Shown here piece by piece: positions 13,317 to 20,652 of a stretch of DNA of 23,786 bases. Below the pieces are notes generated by a model that made no database searches, was not told where the DNA came from, and was given only the letters and a program-made list of their open reading frames with translations. A program made the translations under genes and the position numbers. The DNA lies in contig JAFABD010000119.1 in the NCBI GenBank assembly GCA_023426225.1, positions 1 to 23,786 on the forward strand, in the 5' to 3' direction. The stretch's first letter is position 1. Every line of letters begins with the position of its first letter. The stretch is from Pseudomonadota bacterium. Lineage in GTDB: Bacteria; Pseudomonadota; Alphaproteobacteria; Sphingomonadales; Sphingomonadaceae.

Positions 13317-15050
13317 ATGACGAAGACGGCCGAATCGGCCATACTCCGGGCGGCGCTGGCGCAGTGCCGCCCCCATTTCATTGCAGCGGCGGCGTTCAGC
13401 GCGCTCGTCAACCTGCTCTACATCGCCCCCACGCTCTACATGCTCCAGGTCTATGACCGCGTGGTGCCGACGCGCGGGATGCAGACGCTGCTGTTCCTGA
13501 CGATGGTGCTGCTGTTCGCGCTGGCGACGCTGGCGCTGCTCGACCGGGTCCGCGCGCGGCTGCTGGTGCGGGCGGGAATCCGGCTCGACACGATTCTGGC
13601 GCCGCGCATCCTCGACGCGACGCTGGGCCAGCCCGACCTGCCGACCGCGCGCCAGGCGCTGCGCGATTTCGACACGATGCGCGCCGGGCTGACCGGCCCT
13701 GCCGTGCTGGCGCTGTTCGATGCGCCGTGGATGCCGATCTACATCCTTGTCTGTTTCCTGGTGCATCCCGCGATCGGCGGCGTCGCGATCCTGGGCTGCG
13801 CCATCCTGCCGCTGCTCGCCTGGGCCAACGAGCGCCATACGCGCGCGCGCCTGGACCGCGCCCAGGCGATCGCCAGCGGATCCTATGCCAGCCAGGACGC
13901 GCTGTTGAGCGCGGCGGACAGCGTGCGGGCGCTGGGGATGCGCCGCGCGCTGGTGGCGCGCCAGCTTCGTCAGCGCGAGGCGATGCTGACCGCGCAGACC
14001 GAGGCGAGCTTTGCCGGCGGCAGCTTTCTGACCGCGACCAAGTTCACGCGGATGGCGCTGCAGTCGCTCGCGCTGGGGCTCGGCGCGCTGCTGGCGGTGA
14101 ACAACCAGATTTCGGGCGGCGCGATCTTTGCCTCGTCCTTCCTCATCGCCCGCGCGCTGGCGCCGATCGAGCAGCTGATCGGCACCTGGCGCACGATCGT
14201 CCAGGCGCGCCAGAGCCAGGCCAACCTCGCCGAACTGCTTGCCGGACCTGCGCAGACCATGATCCCGACCCAGCTTCCGCCGCCGCGCGGGGCGCTGACG
14301 CTGGAAGGGCTGACCGTGCTCAACGATGCGCGCGACGGCGCGATCCTGGGCGGCATCTCGATCGCGATCCAGCCGGGCGAACTGATCGCGATCGTCGGCC
14401 CCAGCGGTGCGGGCAAGTCGACGCTGGCGCGCGCGATTGCCGGCGCGCTGACGCCCGATCGCGGCGTGGTGCGCATCGACGGTGCCGACACGCGCGACTG
14501 GGATCCCGAGCGGCTGGCACGCCATATCGGCTATCTGCCGCAGGATTCGGCGCTGTTCGCGGGAACGGTGGGCGAGAATATCGCCCGCTTTTCGGGCGAG
14601 ACCGGCGGCGACCGCGCGACGATCGACGCCGCGGTGGTCGCCGCCGCCGAGAAGGTGGGCGCCGACCCGCTGATCCGCCATCTCTCGCAGGGCTATGACC
14701 ACCGGCTGGGGCTGGGCGGGCGCGGCATTTCGGCGGGGCAGGCGCAACGCATCGCGCTTGCCCGCGCGGTGTTCGGCGACCCAGCGCTGCTCGTGCTCGA
14801 CGAGCCCAACGCGCATCTGGACGCCGAAGGCGACGCCGCGCTGGTCGCGGCACTCGGCGCGCTCAAGGCCGACGGCAAGACGATCCTGATCGTCTCGCAC
14901 AAGCTGGGCATCCTGCCCGTCGTCGACCGCATCCTGGTGCTTCGCGACGGCCGCGTCGCGCTGTTCGGCCCGCGCGACGAGGTTCTGCCCAAGATCGCCC
15001 CGCCGCCGCCGACGCGGCGTGTCATCCAGCAACCGGCGAGCAAAGCATGA
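13317..15050 (+). CDS. Type I secretion ABC transporter/ATPase (PrtD-like), 577 aa
   Basis: This inner-membrane exporter should use ATP to push the RTX nuclease out of the cell. The N-terminal half carries the transmembrane domain, with hydrophobic segments near residues 20-40, 55-75, 135-175 and 245-280, and the PrtD-type opening YMLQVYDRVVPTRG at 41-54. The C-terminal ATPase has Walker A GPSGAGKST at about 361-369, a Q-loop in YLPQDSALFAGTV, Walker B LLVLDEPNAHLD near 491-502 and an H-loop SHK near 528. The ABC signature reads GISAGQ instead of LSGGQ. There is no N-terminal C39 peptidase, fitting RTX cargo. The start is the ATG at 13317 with AGGA 10 bases upstream; a frame open to 13257 would run through the hairpin. 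Its stop overlaps the adaptor start as ATGA. Confidence 0.94.
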   Translation: MTKTAESAILRAALAQCRPHFIAAAAFSALVNLLYIAPTLYMLQVYDRVVPTRGMQTLLFLTMVLLFALATLALLDRVRARLLVRAGIRLDTILAPRILDATLGQPDLPTARQALRDFDTMRAGLTGPAVLALFDAPWMPIYILVCFLVHPAIGGVAILGCAILPLLAWANERHTRARLDRAQAIASGSYASQDALLSAADSVRALGMRRALVARQLRQREAMLTAQTEASFAGGSFLTATKFTRMALQSLALGLGALLAVNNQISGGAIFASSFLIARALAPIEQLIGTWRTIVQARQSQANLAELLAGPAQTMIPTQLPPPRGALTLEGLTVLNDARDGAILGGISIAIQPGELIAIVGPSGAGKSTLARAIAGALTPDRGVVRIDGADTRDWDPERLARHIGYLPQDSALFAGTVGENIARFSGETGGDRATIDAAVVAAAEKVGADPLIRHLSQGYDHRLGLGGRGISAGQAQRIALARAVFGDPALLVLDEPNAHLDAEGDAALVAALGALKADGKTILIVSHKLGILPVVDRILVLRDGRVALFGPRDEVLPKIAPPPPTRRVIQQPASKA

Positions 15051-16429
15051 CGGCCATCACCCTGCCCCCCGCCGCCGACGGCGGCGCGATCGTTGCGGCC
15101 CCCGCCGCGCAGGCGCTTGTCCAGATGGGCGAACCGCGGCGCGAGATCCGGATCGGAATCGCGATCGGCGCGCTGTTCTTCATCCTGTTCCTCGGCTGGG
15201 CGGCATTCGTGCGGCTCGACGCCGCCGCCTATGCCTCGGGCGTGCTGGAGGTCGCGGGCCAGCCGCAGGCGGTGCAGCACCGCGACGGCGGCGTGGTGCG
15301 CGCGATCCATGTCCGCGAGGGGCAGCGCGTGGTGCGCGGCCAGTTGCTGATCGAACTCGCCGCCGCCGAGGTGCAGGCGCAGGAACGCGGGCTGGCGGCA
15401 CAGGCGATCCGCCTGCTCGCGCAGCGCGCGCGGCTGCAGGCCGAGCAACTGGGCGATGCGCACGTGACCGCCCCCGCCGAATTCGCCACCTATCGGGGTG
15501 CCGACCAGGCGGAGGCCGCGCTTGCGCTGCGGATGCAGCAGACCGAACTCGACGCGCGGCGGGCGGTGCTGGCGGCGCAGCGCGGTGCGCTGTCCGAACG
15601 CGCGGCGCAGTCGGGCGAACAGGGGCGCGGCTATGGCGAACAGGCCGTGGCGGCGCGCGAACAGCTGCGGATCATCAACGAACAGATCGCTGCGCTGCGC
15701 CCGGTCGCCGACCGCGGCTTCGTCTCGCAGACGCGGATGCGCGAACTGGAGCGCGCCCGCGCCGAACTGGAGGGACAGCGCGGCCAGTACAGCGCCAGCG
15801 TGGCGCAGACGCGCGGCGCCGCCCGCGAGAGCCAGATCCAGGCGCTCGAGGCCGAACGCAGCTTTCGCGAACGCACCGCATCGGACCTGCGCGACGTCGA
15901 CATCCGGCTGGGCGAGGCGTTGCCGCGCTGGGCCGCGGCGCGCGACCAGCTCGAGCGCACGCGCATCCGGGCACCCGCCACGGGCGCGGTGGTCGGGCTT
16001 TCGGTCTTCACGCCGGGCGGCGTGATCTCGCCGGGGCAGAAGCTGATGCAGATCGTTCCCGAACAGCGCGAGCTGCGCGTGCAGGCGCGGATCGCGCCCG
16101 ACGATGCCGACGATCTGCGGCCGGGAATGCGCACGCTCGTCAAGTTCCCCGGCCTCCACGAACGGACGCTGCCCAACCTGGAGGGACGGCTGACGCGGCT
16201 TTCGGCGGACGCCTTCACCGACGAGAAGTCGGGACAGAGCTATTTCACCGCCGAGGTGCTGGTGCCCGCTTCGCAGCTCGCGCTGATCCGGCAGGTGCGC
16301 GGGGCCGATTTCAGCCTGCGCGCGGGCATGCCGGTCGAGGTGCTGATCCCGCTGCGCCGCCGCACCGCGCTCGACTATGCGCTCGAACCGCTGATCGGCA
16401 GTTTCTGGTCGTCGTTCCGCGAACACTGA
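15047..16429 (+). CDS. Type I secretion periplasmic adaptor, HlyD/PrtE family, 460 aa
   Basis: This membrane-fusion protein joins the ABC exporter to an outer-membrane channel. One transmembrane helix (about 35-56) follows a short cytoplasmic tail. Next is a split biotinyl-lipoyl domain: first half with VQHRDGGVVRAIHVREGQ at 77-94, second half with RIRAPATGAVVGLSV near 305-320. Between them lies a long Ala/Arg/Gln-rich coiled coil that forms the periplasmic hairpin. A beta-barrel domain closes the protein. The ATG overlaps the transporter stop by 4 bases, so the two are translationally coupled. No TolC-like gene follows in this window, so the system must share an outer-membrane channel encoded elsewhere. 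Confidence 0.93.
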   Translation: MTAITLPPAADGGAIVAAPAAQALVQMGEPRREIRIGIAIGALFFILFLGWAAFVRLDAAAYASGVLEVAGQPQAVQHRDGGVVRAIHVREGQRVVRGQLLIELAAAEVQAQERGLAAQAIRLLAQRARLQAEQLGDAHVTAPAEFATYRGADQAEAALALRMQQTELDARRAVLAAQRGALSERAAQSGEQGRGYGEQAVAAREQLRIINEQIAALRPVADRGFVSQTRMRELERARAELEGQRGQYSASVAQTRGAARESQIQALEAERSFRERTASDLRDVDIRLGEALPRWAAARDQLERTRIRAPATGAVVGLSVFTPGGVISPGQKLMQIVPEQRELRVQARIAPDDADDLRPGMRTLVKFPGLHERTLPNLEGRLTRLSADAFTDEKSGQSYFTAEVLVPASQLALIRQVRGADFSLRAGMPVEVLIPLRRRTALDYALEPLIGSFWSSFREH

Positions 16430-16436
16430 TCGGCCG

Positions 16437-16465
16437 CCGCCCGGCAGCATCCCGCCGCCGGGCGG
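16437..16465. terminator. Hairpin between convergent genes
   Basis: CCGCCCGGC (16437-16445) and GCCGGGCGG (16457-16465) form a perfect 9-bp stem with an 11-base loop. It lies between the ends of the adaptor gene (plus) and the PAS chemoreceptor gene (minus). Its position suggests termination in both directions, although neither side has a T-run. Confidence 0.5.
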
Positions 16466-16475
16466 AAGGCGCGCG

Positions 16476-17852
16476 TCAGTGGAGGACGGGGGCCGCCATG
16501 CGGCGAACGGCCGGCACCGCCCGGAACGCCGGCGACGGTGCCGCGGCAAGGCGGAACCGCGACGACTGGTCGTTGAGCACGTCGACCTCGTTGAGCAGGT
16601 TGCGCGCGGCAGCCGAGGTTTCCTCGACCATCGCAGCATTTTCCTGAGTCGCGCGGTCCATCGTCCCGATCGCGGCGGTGATCTGGGTGACCGCCGACGC
16701 CTGGGCCTGATTGTCGCGGACCATCGTGCCGAGCAACTGTTCGAACGCACCGACATTGCCGCGGATATCGGTGAGCGCCGCGTCGACATTCTGCACCGCC
16801 GCGACCGCCGAGCGCACCTGGCTCTGCGTCACGGTGAGCTGGTCGCGGGCGCGCTTGGCTTCCTCCTCGGCGCGCATCGCGAGCGCGGAGACGAGATCGG
16901 CGACGACCGCGAAGCCGCGGCCCGCCTCACCCGCACGACCGGCCTCGACCGCGGCGTTCATCGCGAGAACGCGCGTCTGGAAGGCGATCTTGTCGAGTCC
17001 CTCGATCACGCCGTCGATCCCCTCGGCGCTTTCGGCGACGCGGCGCATCGCCTCGACCGCCTGCTCGGCGGTGCTGCGGCCGGTTTCGACCACGCCGGTC
17101 GCGGCGGTGGCGCGTTCGGCGGTTTCGACCGCCGTCGCCGCGACGCCGCGCACGCGCGCCTCGATCTGCGCCATCGCCGCCGAAGTCTGTTCGAGGCTGG
17201 CGGCATTGCTTTCGGTGCGGCGCGCCAGATCCTCGGAGGCGCGCGCGATTTCCGCGGCGCCCGACGCGATCGTCTGCGTGCTGGCGGCCGCGGCACCGAT
17301 CAGGGTGGTCAGCCCCTCTGCCGAGCGGTTATAGTTTTCGCGCAACGCCTCATATTCGGCGATGAAGGGCCGGGTCAGCCGGTGGCTGAGATCGCCGTCG
17401 GCGAGCGCGGCGAGGCCGGCCGAAAGCTGGTCGATCATGTCGCGCTGCGTCGTCTGGTCCTGGAGGATCGAGACGAGCACCTCCTCGCCATGCAGCACGT
17501 CGCGGATCAGCGTGGCGATCACCGGAACGGGGCTGCCGTCCTTGGCGACGTGCATCCATTCGAAGCGGTTGCGGCCCTCCTGCATCGCCGTGCCGATCAC
17601 CTCGACCGCGAGATCGGCCGAGGTGCGGCCGTTGGGCTGGCGTTCGGGCGAGAGCACGACGGGCGACTTGCCGATCATCTCGTCGCGGCGATAGCCCATG
17701 ACGCGTTCGAAGGCCGGATTGCATTCGACGAGGATGCCGTTGCGGATGACGTGCATCGGATCATAGGCGTTCTGGAAAATCGAGGCGCCGGCGGCCTCGG
17801 CGAGGGTCATTGCATCGTGGCGCGCCGACGCGCCCAGTCGTAAGCCAAACAT
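16476..17852 (-). CDS. Soluble PAS-domain methyl-accepting chemotaxis protein, 458 aa
   Basis: This cytoplasmic chemoreceptor lacks any transmembrane segment. A PAS domain covers about residues 25-137 (NPAFERVMGYRRDEMIGKS; end VSILQDQTTQRD). A HAMP-like linker (LAALADGDLSHRL) follows at about 147-159, then the signalling coiled coil at about 195-430. Its tip is nearly identical to that of the membrane receptor in this window: 52 of 56 residues match around FQTRVLAMNAAVEAGRAGEA. PAS cofactors (haem, FAD or none) cannot be told from sequence. The Shine-Dalgarno GGGGAGG touches the first ATG (17861) but lies 9 bases before the second in-frame ATG (17852), so the second is chosen. There is no tethering pentapeptide. 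The gene converges on the secretion operon. Confidence 0.9.
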   Translation of the reverse strand: MFGLRLGASARHDAMTLAEAAGASIFQNAYDPMHVIRNGILVECNPAFERVMGYRRDEMIGKSPVVLSPERQPNGRTSADLAVEVIGTAMQEGRNRFEWMHVAKDGSPVPVIATLIRDVLHGEEVLVSILQDQTTQRDMIDQLSAGLAALADGDLSHRLTRPFIAEYEALRENYNRSAEGLTTLIGAAAASTQTIASGAAEIARASEDLARRTESNAASLEQTSAAMAQIEARVRGVAATAVETAERATAATGVVETGRSTAEQAVEAMRRVAESAEGIDGVIEGLDKIAFQTRVLAMNAAVEAGRAGEAGRGFAVVADLVSALAMRAEEEAKRARDQLTVTQSQVRSAVAAVQNVDAALTDIRGNVGAFEQLLGTMVRDNQAQASAVTQITAAIGTMDRATQENAAMVEETSAAARNLLNEVDVLNDQSSRFRLAAAPSPAFRAVPAVRRMAAPVLH

Positions 17853-17962
17853 GAGCTTCATCCTCCCCTGAGATGGAACGCATCGCGGGTTACGGCCCCG
17901 CCCATCGTCGCCGGAGGAGGAAGGGCGGCAGGCGCCCGCATCGCCTCGCGACGGTCAGCTCA

Positions 17963-17968
17963 ATTATA
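17963..17968 (-). promoter_or_regulatory. Perfect TATAAT -10 box before the PAS chemoreceptor
   Basis: TATAAT is read on the minus strand at 17968-17963, about 110 bases before the chemoreceptor start. At 16-18 bases upstream no TTGACA-like box is seen, so an activator may be needed. The interval 17862-18106 holds no gene. Confidence 0.4.
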
Positions 17969-17994
17969 GGGGGCGAGACTTGCGCAGCGCGTCG

Positions 17995-18081
17995 TTTTCA
18001 CATGCAAAGTCTGCAACTTGGCGGGGAATGCGGAGACTGACGTTACGGATTCGGGCGGGGCGATGCCGTTTCACATGAAAC
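17995..18081. repeat. Two TTTCACATG motifs 73 bases apart, one a full palindrome
   Basis: TTTCACATG occurs at 17996-18004 and 18069-18077. The second lies in the palindrome GTTTCA-CA-TGAAAC (18068-18081). The first is the related TTTTCACATGCAAAG. Both are upstream of the TATAAT box. They could be a strong and a weak operator for the chemoreceptor gene, but the factor is unknown. Confidence 0.35.
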
Positions 18082-18119
18082 AAAAATCGCGCGACCCCGC
18101 CCGCCGCTAGCCCGCGCGA
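18082..18119 (-). terminator. Intrinsic terminator of rsmB overlapping its stop codon
   Basis: On the minus strand TCGCGCG (18119-18113) pairs with CGCGCGA (18093-18087), followed at once by TTTTT (18086-18082). The 19-base loop contains the rsmB stop codon TAG (18109-18107). The stem is short but GC-rich and the T-run is well placed. Confidence 0.5.
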
Positions 18120-19378
18120 CGTTCGAAACGCGCGATGAAGAAGCCATCGAGCCCGCCCTGTTCGGCGAGCATCCCCGGCAACAACCGCACGGCACCGTCG
18201 GCGCGCGGCGCAATCCCGCCGGGCAGTTCGTCGGCGCGAACCGGCCGCAGTGCGAAATCGGGATGCGCATCCAGGAAGCGCGCGAGCTGGGCCTCGCCTT
18301 CCTCGGGCTCGAGCGAACAGGTCGAATAGACGAGCACGCCGCCCGGCCGCACCCAGCCAGCCGCACGATCAAGAAGCCGGGCCTGAAGTGCCGCCATTTC
18401 GGCGATCAGCGCGGGCCGGACGCGGTGCAGCACGTCGGGATGACGCCGGAAAATGCCCGTCGCGCTGCACGGCGCATCGAGCAGCACGGCATCGGCAGGC
18501 GTTTCGGGTGCCCAGCGGAGAAGGTCGGCCGCGACGACGCGGGCGGCGAGCCCGGTCCGTTCGAGATTGGCGTGGAGCCGCGCCAGCCGCGCTTCGGAAA
18601 TATCGACCGCAGTCACCGCCCAGCCCGCCGCGGCGAGCTGCAGCGTCTTGCCGCCGGGCGCCGCGCACAAGTCGAGCGCCGACTCGGCACCCGCGCCGAT
18701 CAGCCGGGCAGGGAGCGACGCGGCCAGATCCTGAACCCACCAGTCGCCCTCGGCGAAACCGGCGAGCGCGGGAACATCCTGCCCCGCCGGCAGGCGACAA
18801 TGGCCCGAAAGCAGCGCCGTCCCCTCGCCGGGCGCCGCCGCGCCGGGACGGAGCGTCAGATCGAGCGGCGGCGGCACCGCGATCGCGCGGGCTGCCGCCG
18901 CGACCGTCGCAGCGCCCCAATGGCGCGTCCAGCGTTCGACCGCAGCCGCCGGAAGCGTGGGCACTTCGGGCAGCGTCACGCCCTGGCGCATCAACGTGCC
19001 GAACACGCCGTGGACGAGCTTGCGCGGGCCGCCGTCGACGAGCGGCAACACGGTCGCGATCGCGGCGTGGCCGGGGGTGCCGAGCGCGATCGCCTGCACC
19101 AGCGCGATGCGAAGCGCGAAGCGCGCCTTGGCATCGTCGGGCAGCCGCTGTCGCGTCGCCGAATCGATCAGCGCGTCGAGATCGGCCAGCCGGCGCAGCG
19201 CCTCGGCGGCGATGGCGTGGGCGAGGCCCCGGTCATTGGGCGCGAGCCCCTGGGCAGCGGCGTCGAGCGCCGATTCGAGCGCGAGGCCGCGACGCAGCAC
19301 TGCATCGAGCAGCCGCAGCGCGGCACGGCGGGCGGGGACGCCGGGGGGCGTCGCCTTGGCAGGCACGGGACGGGCCAA
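18107..19378 (-). CDS. rsmB: 16S rRNA (cytosine-5)-methyltransferase RsmB, 423 aa
   Basis: It methylates a cytosine of 16S rRNA (C967 in E. coli numbering) using S-adenosylmethionine. A NusB-like helical RNA-binding domain occupies about residues 15-135. The methyltransferase follows with motif I DLCAAPGGKT (236-245), motif IV DAPCSATGIFRRHPD (301-315, with C304) and motif VI YSTCSLEPEEGE (351-362, with C354, the catalytic cysteine). The end GLDGFFIARFER is typical. The first codon is taken as TTG at 19378, two codons after the htpX stop, without a visible Shine-Dalgarno, so translation is probably coupled to htpX. A GTG at 19366 is an alternative start. Confidence 0.94.
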   Translation of the reverse strand: MARPVPAKATPPGVPARRAALRLLDAVLRRGLALESALDAAAQGLAPNDRGLAHAIAAEALRRLADLDALIDSATRQRLPDDAKARFALRIALVQAIALGTPGHAAIATVLPLVDGGPRKLVHGVFGTLMRQGVTLPEVPTLPAAAVERWTRHWGAATVAAAARAIAVPPPLDLTLRPGAAAPGEGTALLSGHCRLPAGQDVPALAGFAEGDWWVQDLAASLPARLIGAGAESALDLCAAPGGKTLQLAAAGWAVTAVDISEARLARLHANLERTGLAARVVAADLLRWAPETPADAVLLDAPCSATGIFRRHPDVLHRVRPALIAEMAALQARLLDRAAGWVRPGGVLVYSTCSLEPEEGEAQLARFLDAHPDFALRPVRADELPGGIAPRADGAVRLLPGMLAEQGGLDGFFIARFERRAG

Positions 19379-19381
19379 GGG

Positions 19382-20344
19382 TCAGCGCCGCGACAGCGGA
19401 TCGAGCGCGCTGGCACCGCGTCGCGTGCGCGGTATTCCCGAACCCGGGCGCGGCGCGACGGGAAGCGCGCCGGGCCGGCTGGGCCATTCGGGCGCGCGCT
19501 GCACCCGGGGAGCGCCCATCGCGGCGGCGAGCCGTTCGAGTTCGGCAATGCGGTTCCCGGTGTCCGGGTGCGTCGAAAACAAGCTGTCCCCCCGTGTCAG
19601 GCCCGGAACGATATAGAGTTGCGCCGCCGCCGGCACGCGTTCGGCGACGGGGCTGGGCACCGCCTGCGCCCCTTGCGCGAGCTTGGCAAGCGCCGAGGCG
19701 AGCGCGCGCGGGTTGCCGGAGATCTCCGCCCCCGCCCGGTCGGCGCCATATTCGCGCGTCCGGCTGATCGCGAGCTGGACGATCATCGCGGCAAAGGGCG
19801 CGACGAGGACCGCGAGCAGCCCCGCGAGCCCGGGTCCGCGCCCTTCCGAATCGCGGAAGAACAGGCCGAAATTGGCGATCATCGAAATCGCGCCCGCGAT
19901 CGTCGCGACCATCGTCATGATGAGCGTGTCGCGGTTGCGGACATGCCCCAGTTCGTGCGCCATCACCGCGGCGACCTCGTCACGATCGAGCAGCGCGAGC
20001 AGCCCCGTGGTCGCCGCGACCGCGGCATGTTCGGGGTCGCGCCCGGTGGCGAACGCGTTGGGGTGCGGCGAATCGATCAGATAAACACGCGGCGCGGGCA
20101 ATCCGGCGCGCGCCGCGAGCTGATGGACGATGCCGACCAGTTCGGGCGCGGTGCGGCCGTCGACCTCGTGCGCGCCGTGCATCGACAGCACGATGCGATC
20201 GGCATTCCAGAAGGTGAACAGGTTCATCGCCGCAGCGACGAGCAGCGCGATCACCGCACCGCCGGTACCGCCGAGCGTGTAGCCCAATGCCATGAACAGC
20301 GCCGTCAGCGCCGCCAGCAGCATCACCGTCTTGAACCCGTTCAC
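19382..20344 (-). CDS. htpX: Membrane zinc metalloprotease HtpX (M48B), 320 aa
   Basis: HtpX cleaves misfolded inner-membrane proteins. Two transmembrane segments lie at about residues 5-22 and 28-46. The zinc motif HELGH is at 130-134 and the third ligand Glu is in REYGAD (E198). Two more hydrophobic stretches flank at about 141-162 and 173-194. STHPDTGNRI near the C-terminal region is typical of the family. The tail is about 25 residues longer than usual and rich in Pro and Arg. The GTG start at 20344 is set by AAGGAG 9 bases upstream; a frame open to 20422 would cross the divergent neighbour. It is followed by rsmB with a 3-base gap and is divergent from the SDHAF4-like gene. Confidence 0.94.
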   Translation of the reverse strand: MNGFKTVMLLAALTALFMALGYTLGGTGGAVIALLVAAAMNLFTFWNADRIVLSMHGAHEVDGRTAPELVGIVHQLAARAGLPAPRVYLIDSPHPNAFATGRDPEHAAVAATTGLLALLDRDEVAAVMAHELGHVRNRDTLIMTMVATIAGAISMIANFGLFFRDSEGRGPGLAGLLAVLVAPFAAMIVQLAISRTREYGADRAGAEISGNPRALASALAKLAQGAQAVPSPVAERVPAAAQLYIVPGLTRGDSLFSTHPDTGNRIAELERLAAAMGAPRVQRAPEWPSRPGALPVAPRPGSGIPRTRRGASALDPLSRR

Positions 20345-20401
20345 TTGACCCAGCTCCTTCGGGTGTCGATGTGGGATGGGCAACCAAGGAAGGCAATCCC
20401 G

Positions 20402-20563
20402 ATGGGCAAGCGACCCGAGCATGTGACGCCGCCGGCATATCTGTCCAAGAGCCCGCCGGTGCCGGCACCCGAACCGGCACGGCGGCCGGAGAACGACCCG
20501 CTGGGCAAGGACCCGGTTCGCTATGGCGACTGGGAGCTCAAGGGAATCGCCGTCGATTTCTGA
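20402..20563 (+). CDS. DUF1674 / SDHAF4-like succinate dehydrogenase assembly factor, 53 aa
   Basis: A short protein ending in DPVRYGDWELKGIAVDF, the hallmark C-terminal motif of DUF1674 (SDHAF4). In mitochondria and alphaproteobacteria this family helps assemble succinate dehydrogenase by binding flavinylated SdhA; that role is transferred from the family. The N-terminal half is Pro-rich and probably disordered (SKSPPVPAPEPARR). The ATG at 20402 follows AGGAAGG with an 8-base gap, which makes the call firm despite the small size. It is divergent from htpX, with 57 bases between start codons. Confidence 0.9.
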   Translation: MGKRPEHVTPPAYLSKSPPVPAPEPARRPENDPLGKDPVRYGDWELKGIAVDF

Positions 20564-20567
20564 GCCC

Positions 20568-20626
20568 GAAGTTTAGGAAGTTTAGGGTGCAACAACTTGT
20601 CGGCCGGCCGGCAAGTTCACCCTAAG
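20568..20626. repeat. Tandem GAAGTTTAG pair followed by a large near-perfect hairpin
   Basis: GAAGTTTAG occurs twice in tandem (20568-20576, 20577-20585). TTAGGGTG (20582-20589) pairs with CACCCTAA (20618-20625). Inside lies a 24-base palindrome (20594-20617) with arms AACTTG/CAAGTT, a CGGCCGGCCG core and a single T-G wobble pair. It lies between the ends of the SDHAF4-like gene and gpsA and may terminate both. Its form also resembles an extragenic palindromic repeat element. No second copy is seen in this window. Confidence 0.5.
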
Positions 20627-20652
20627 CCATTGAAAAGAAACGACAATGCAGC

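Noticed and set aside
17859..17861. First ATG as the PAS chemoreceptor start
   Set aside because: The Shine-Dalgarno GGGGAGG directly abuts it; the ATG at 17852 has a normal 9-base gap.
18263..20563. Long plus-strand frame ending in the DUF1674 motif
   Set aside because: Only its last 53 codons are real; the rest is antisense to rsmB and htpX. The Shine-Dalgarno at 20387-20393 sets the true start at 20402.
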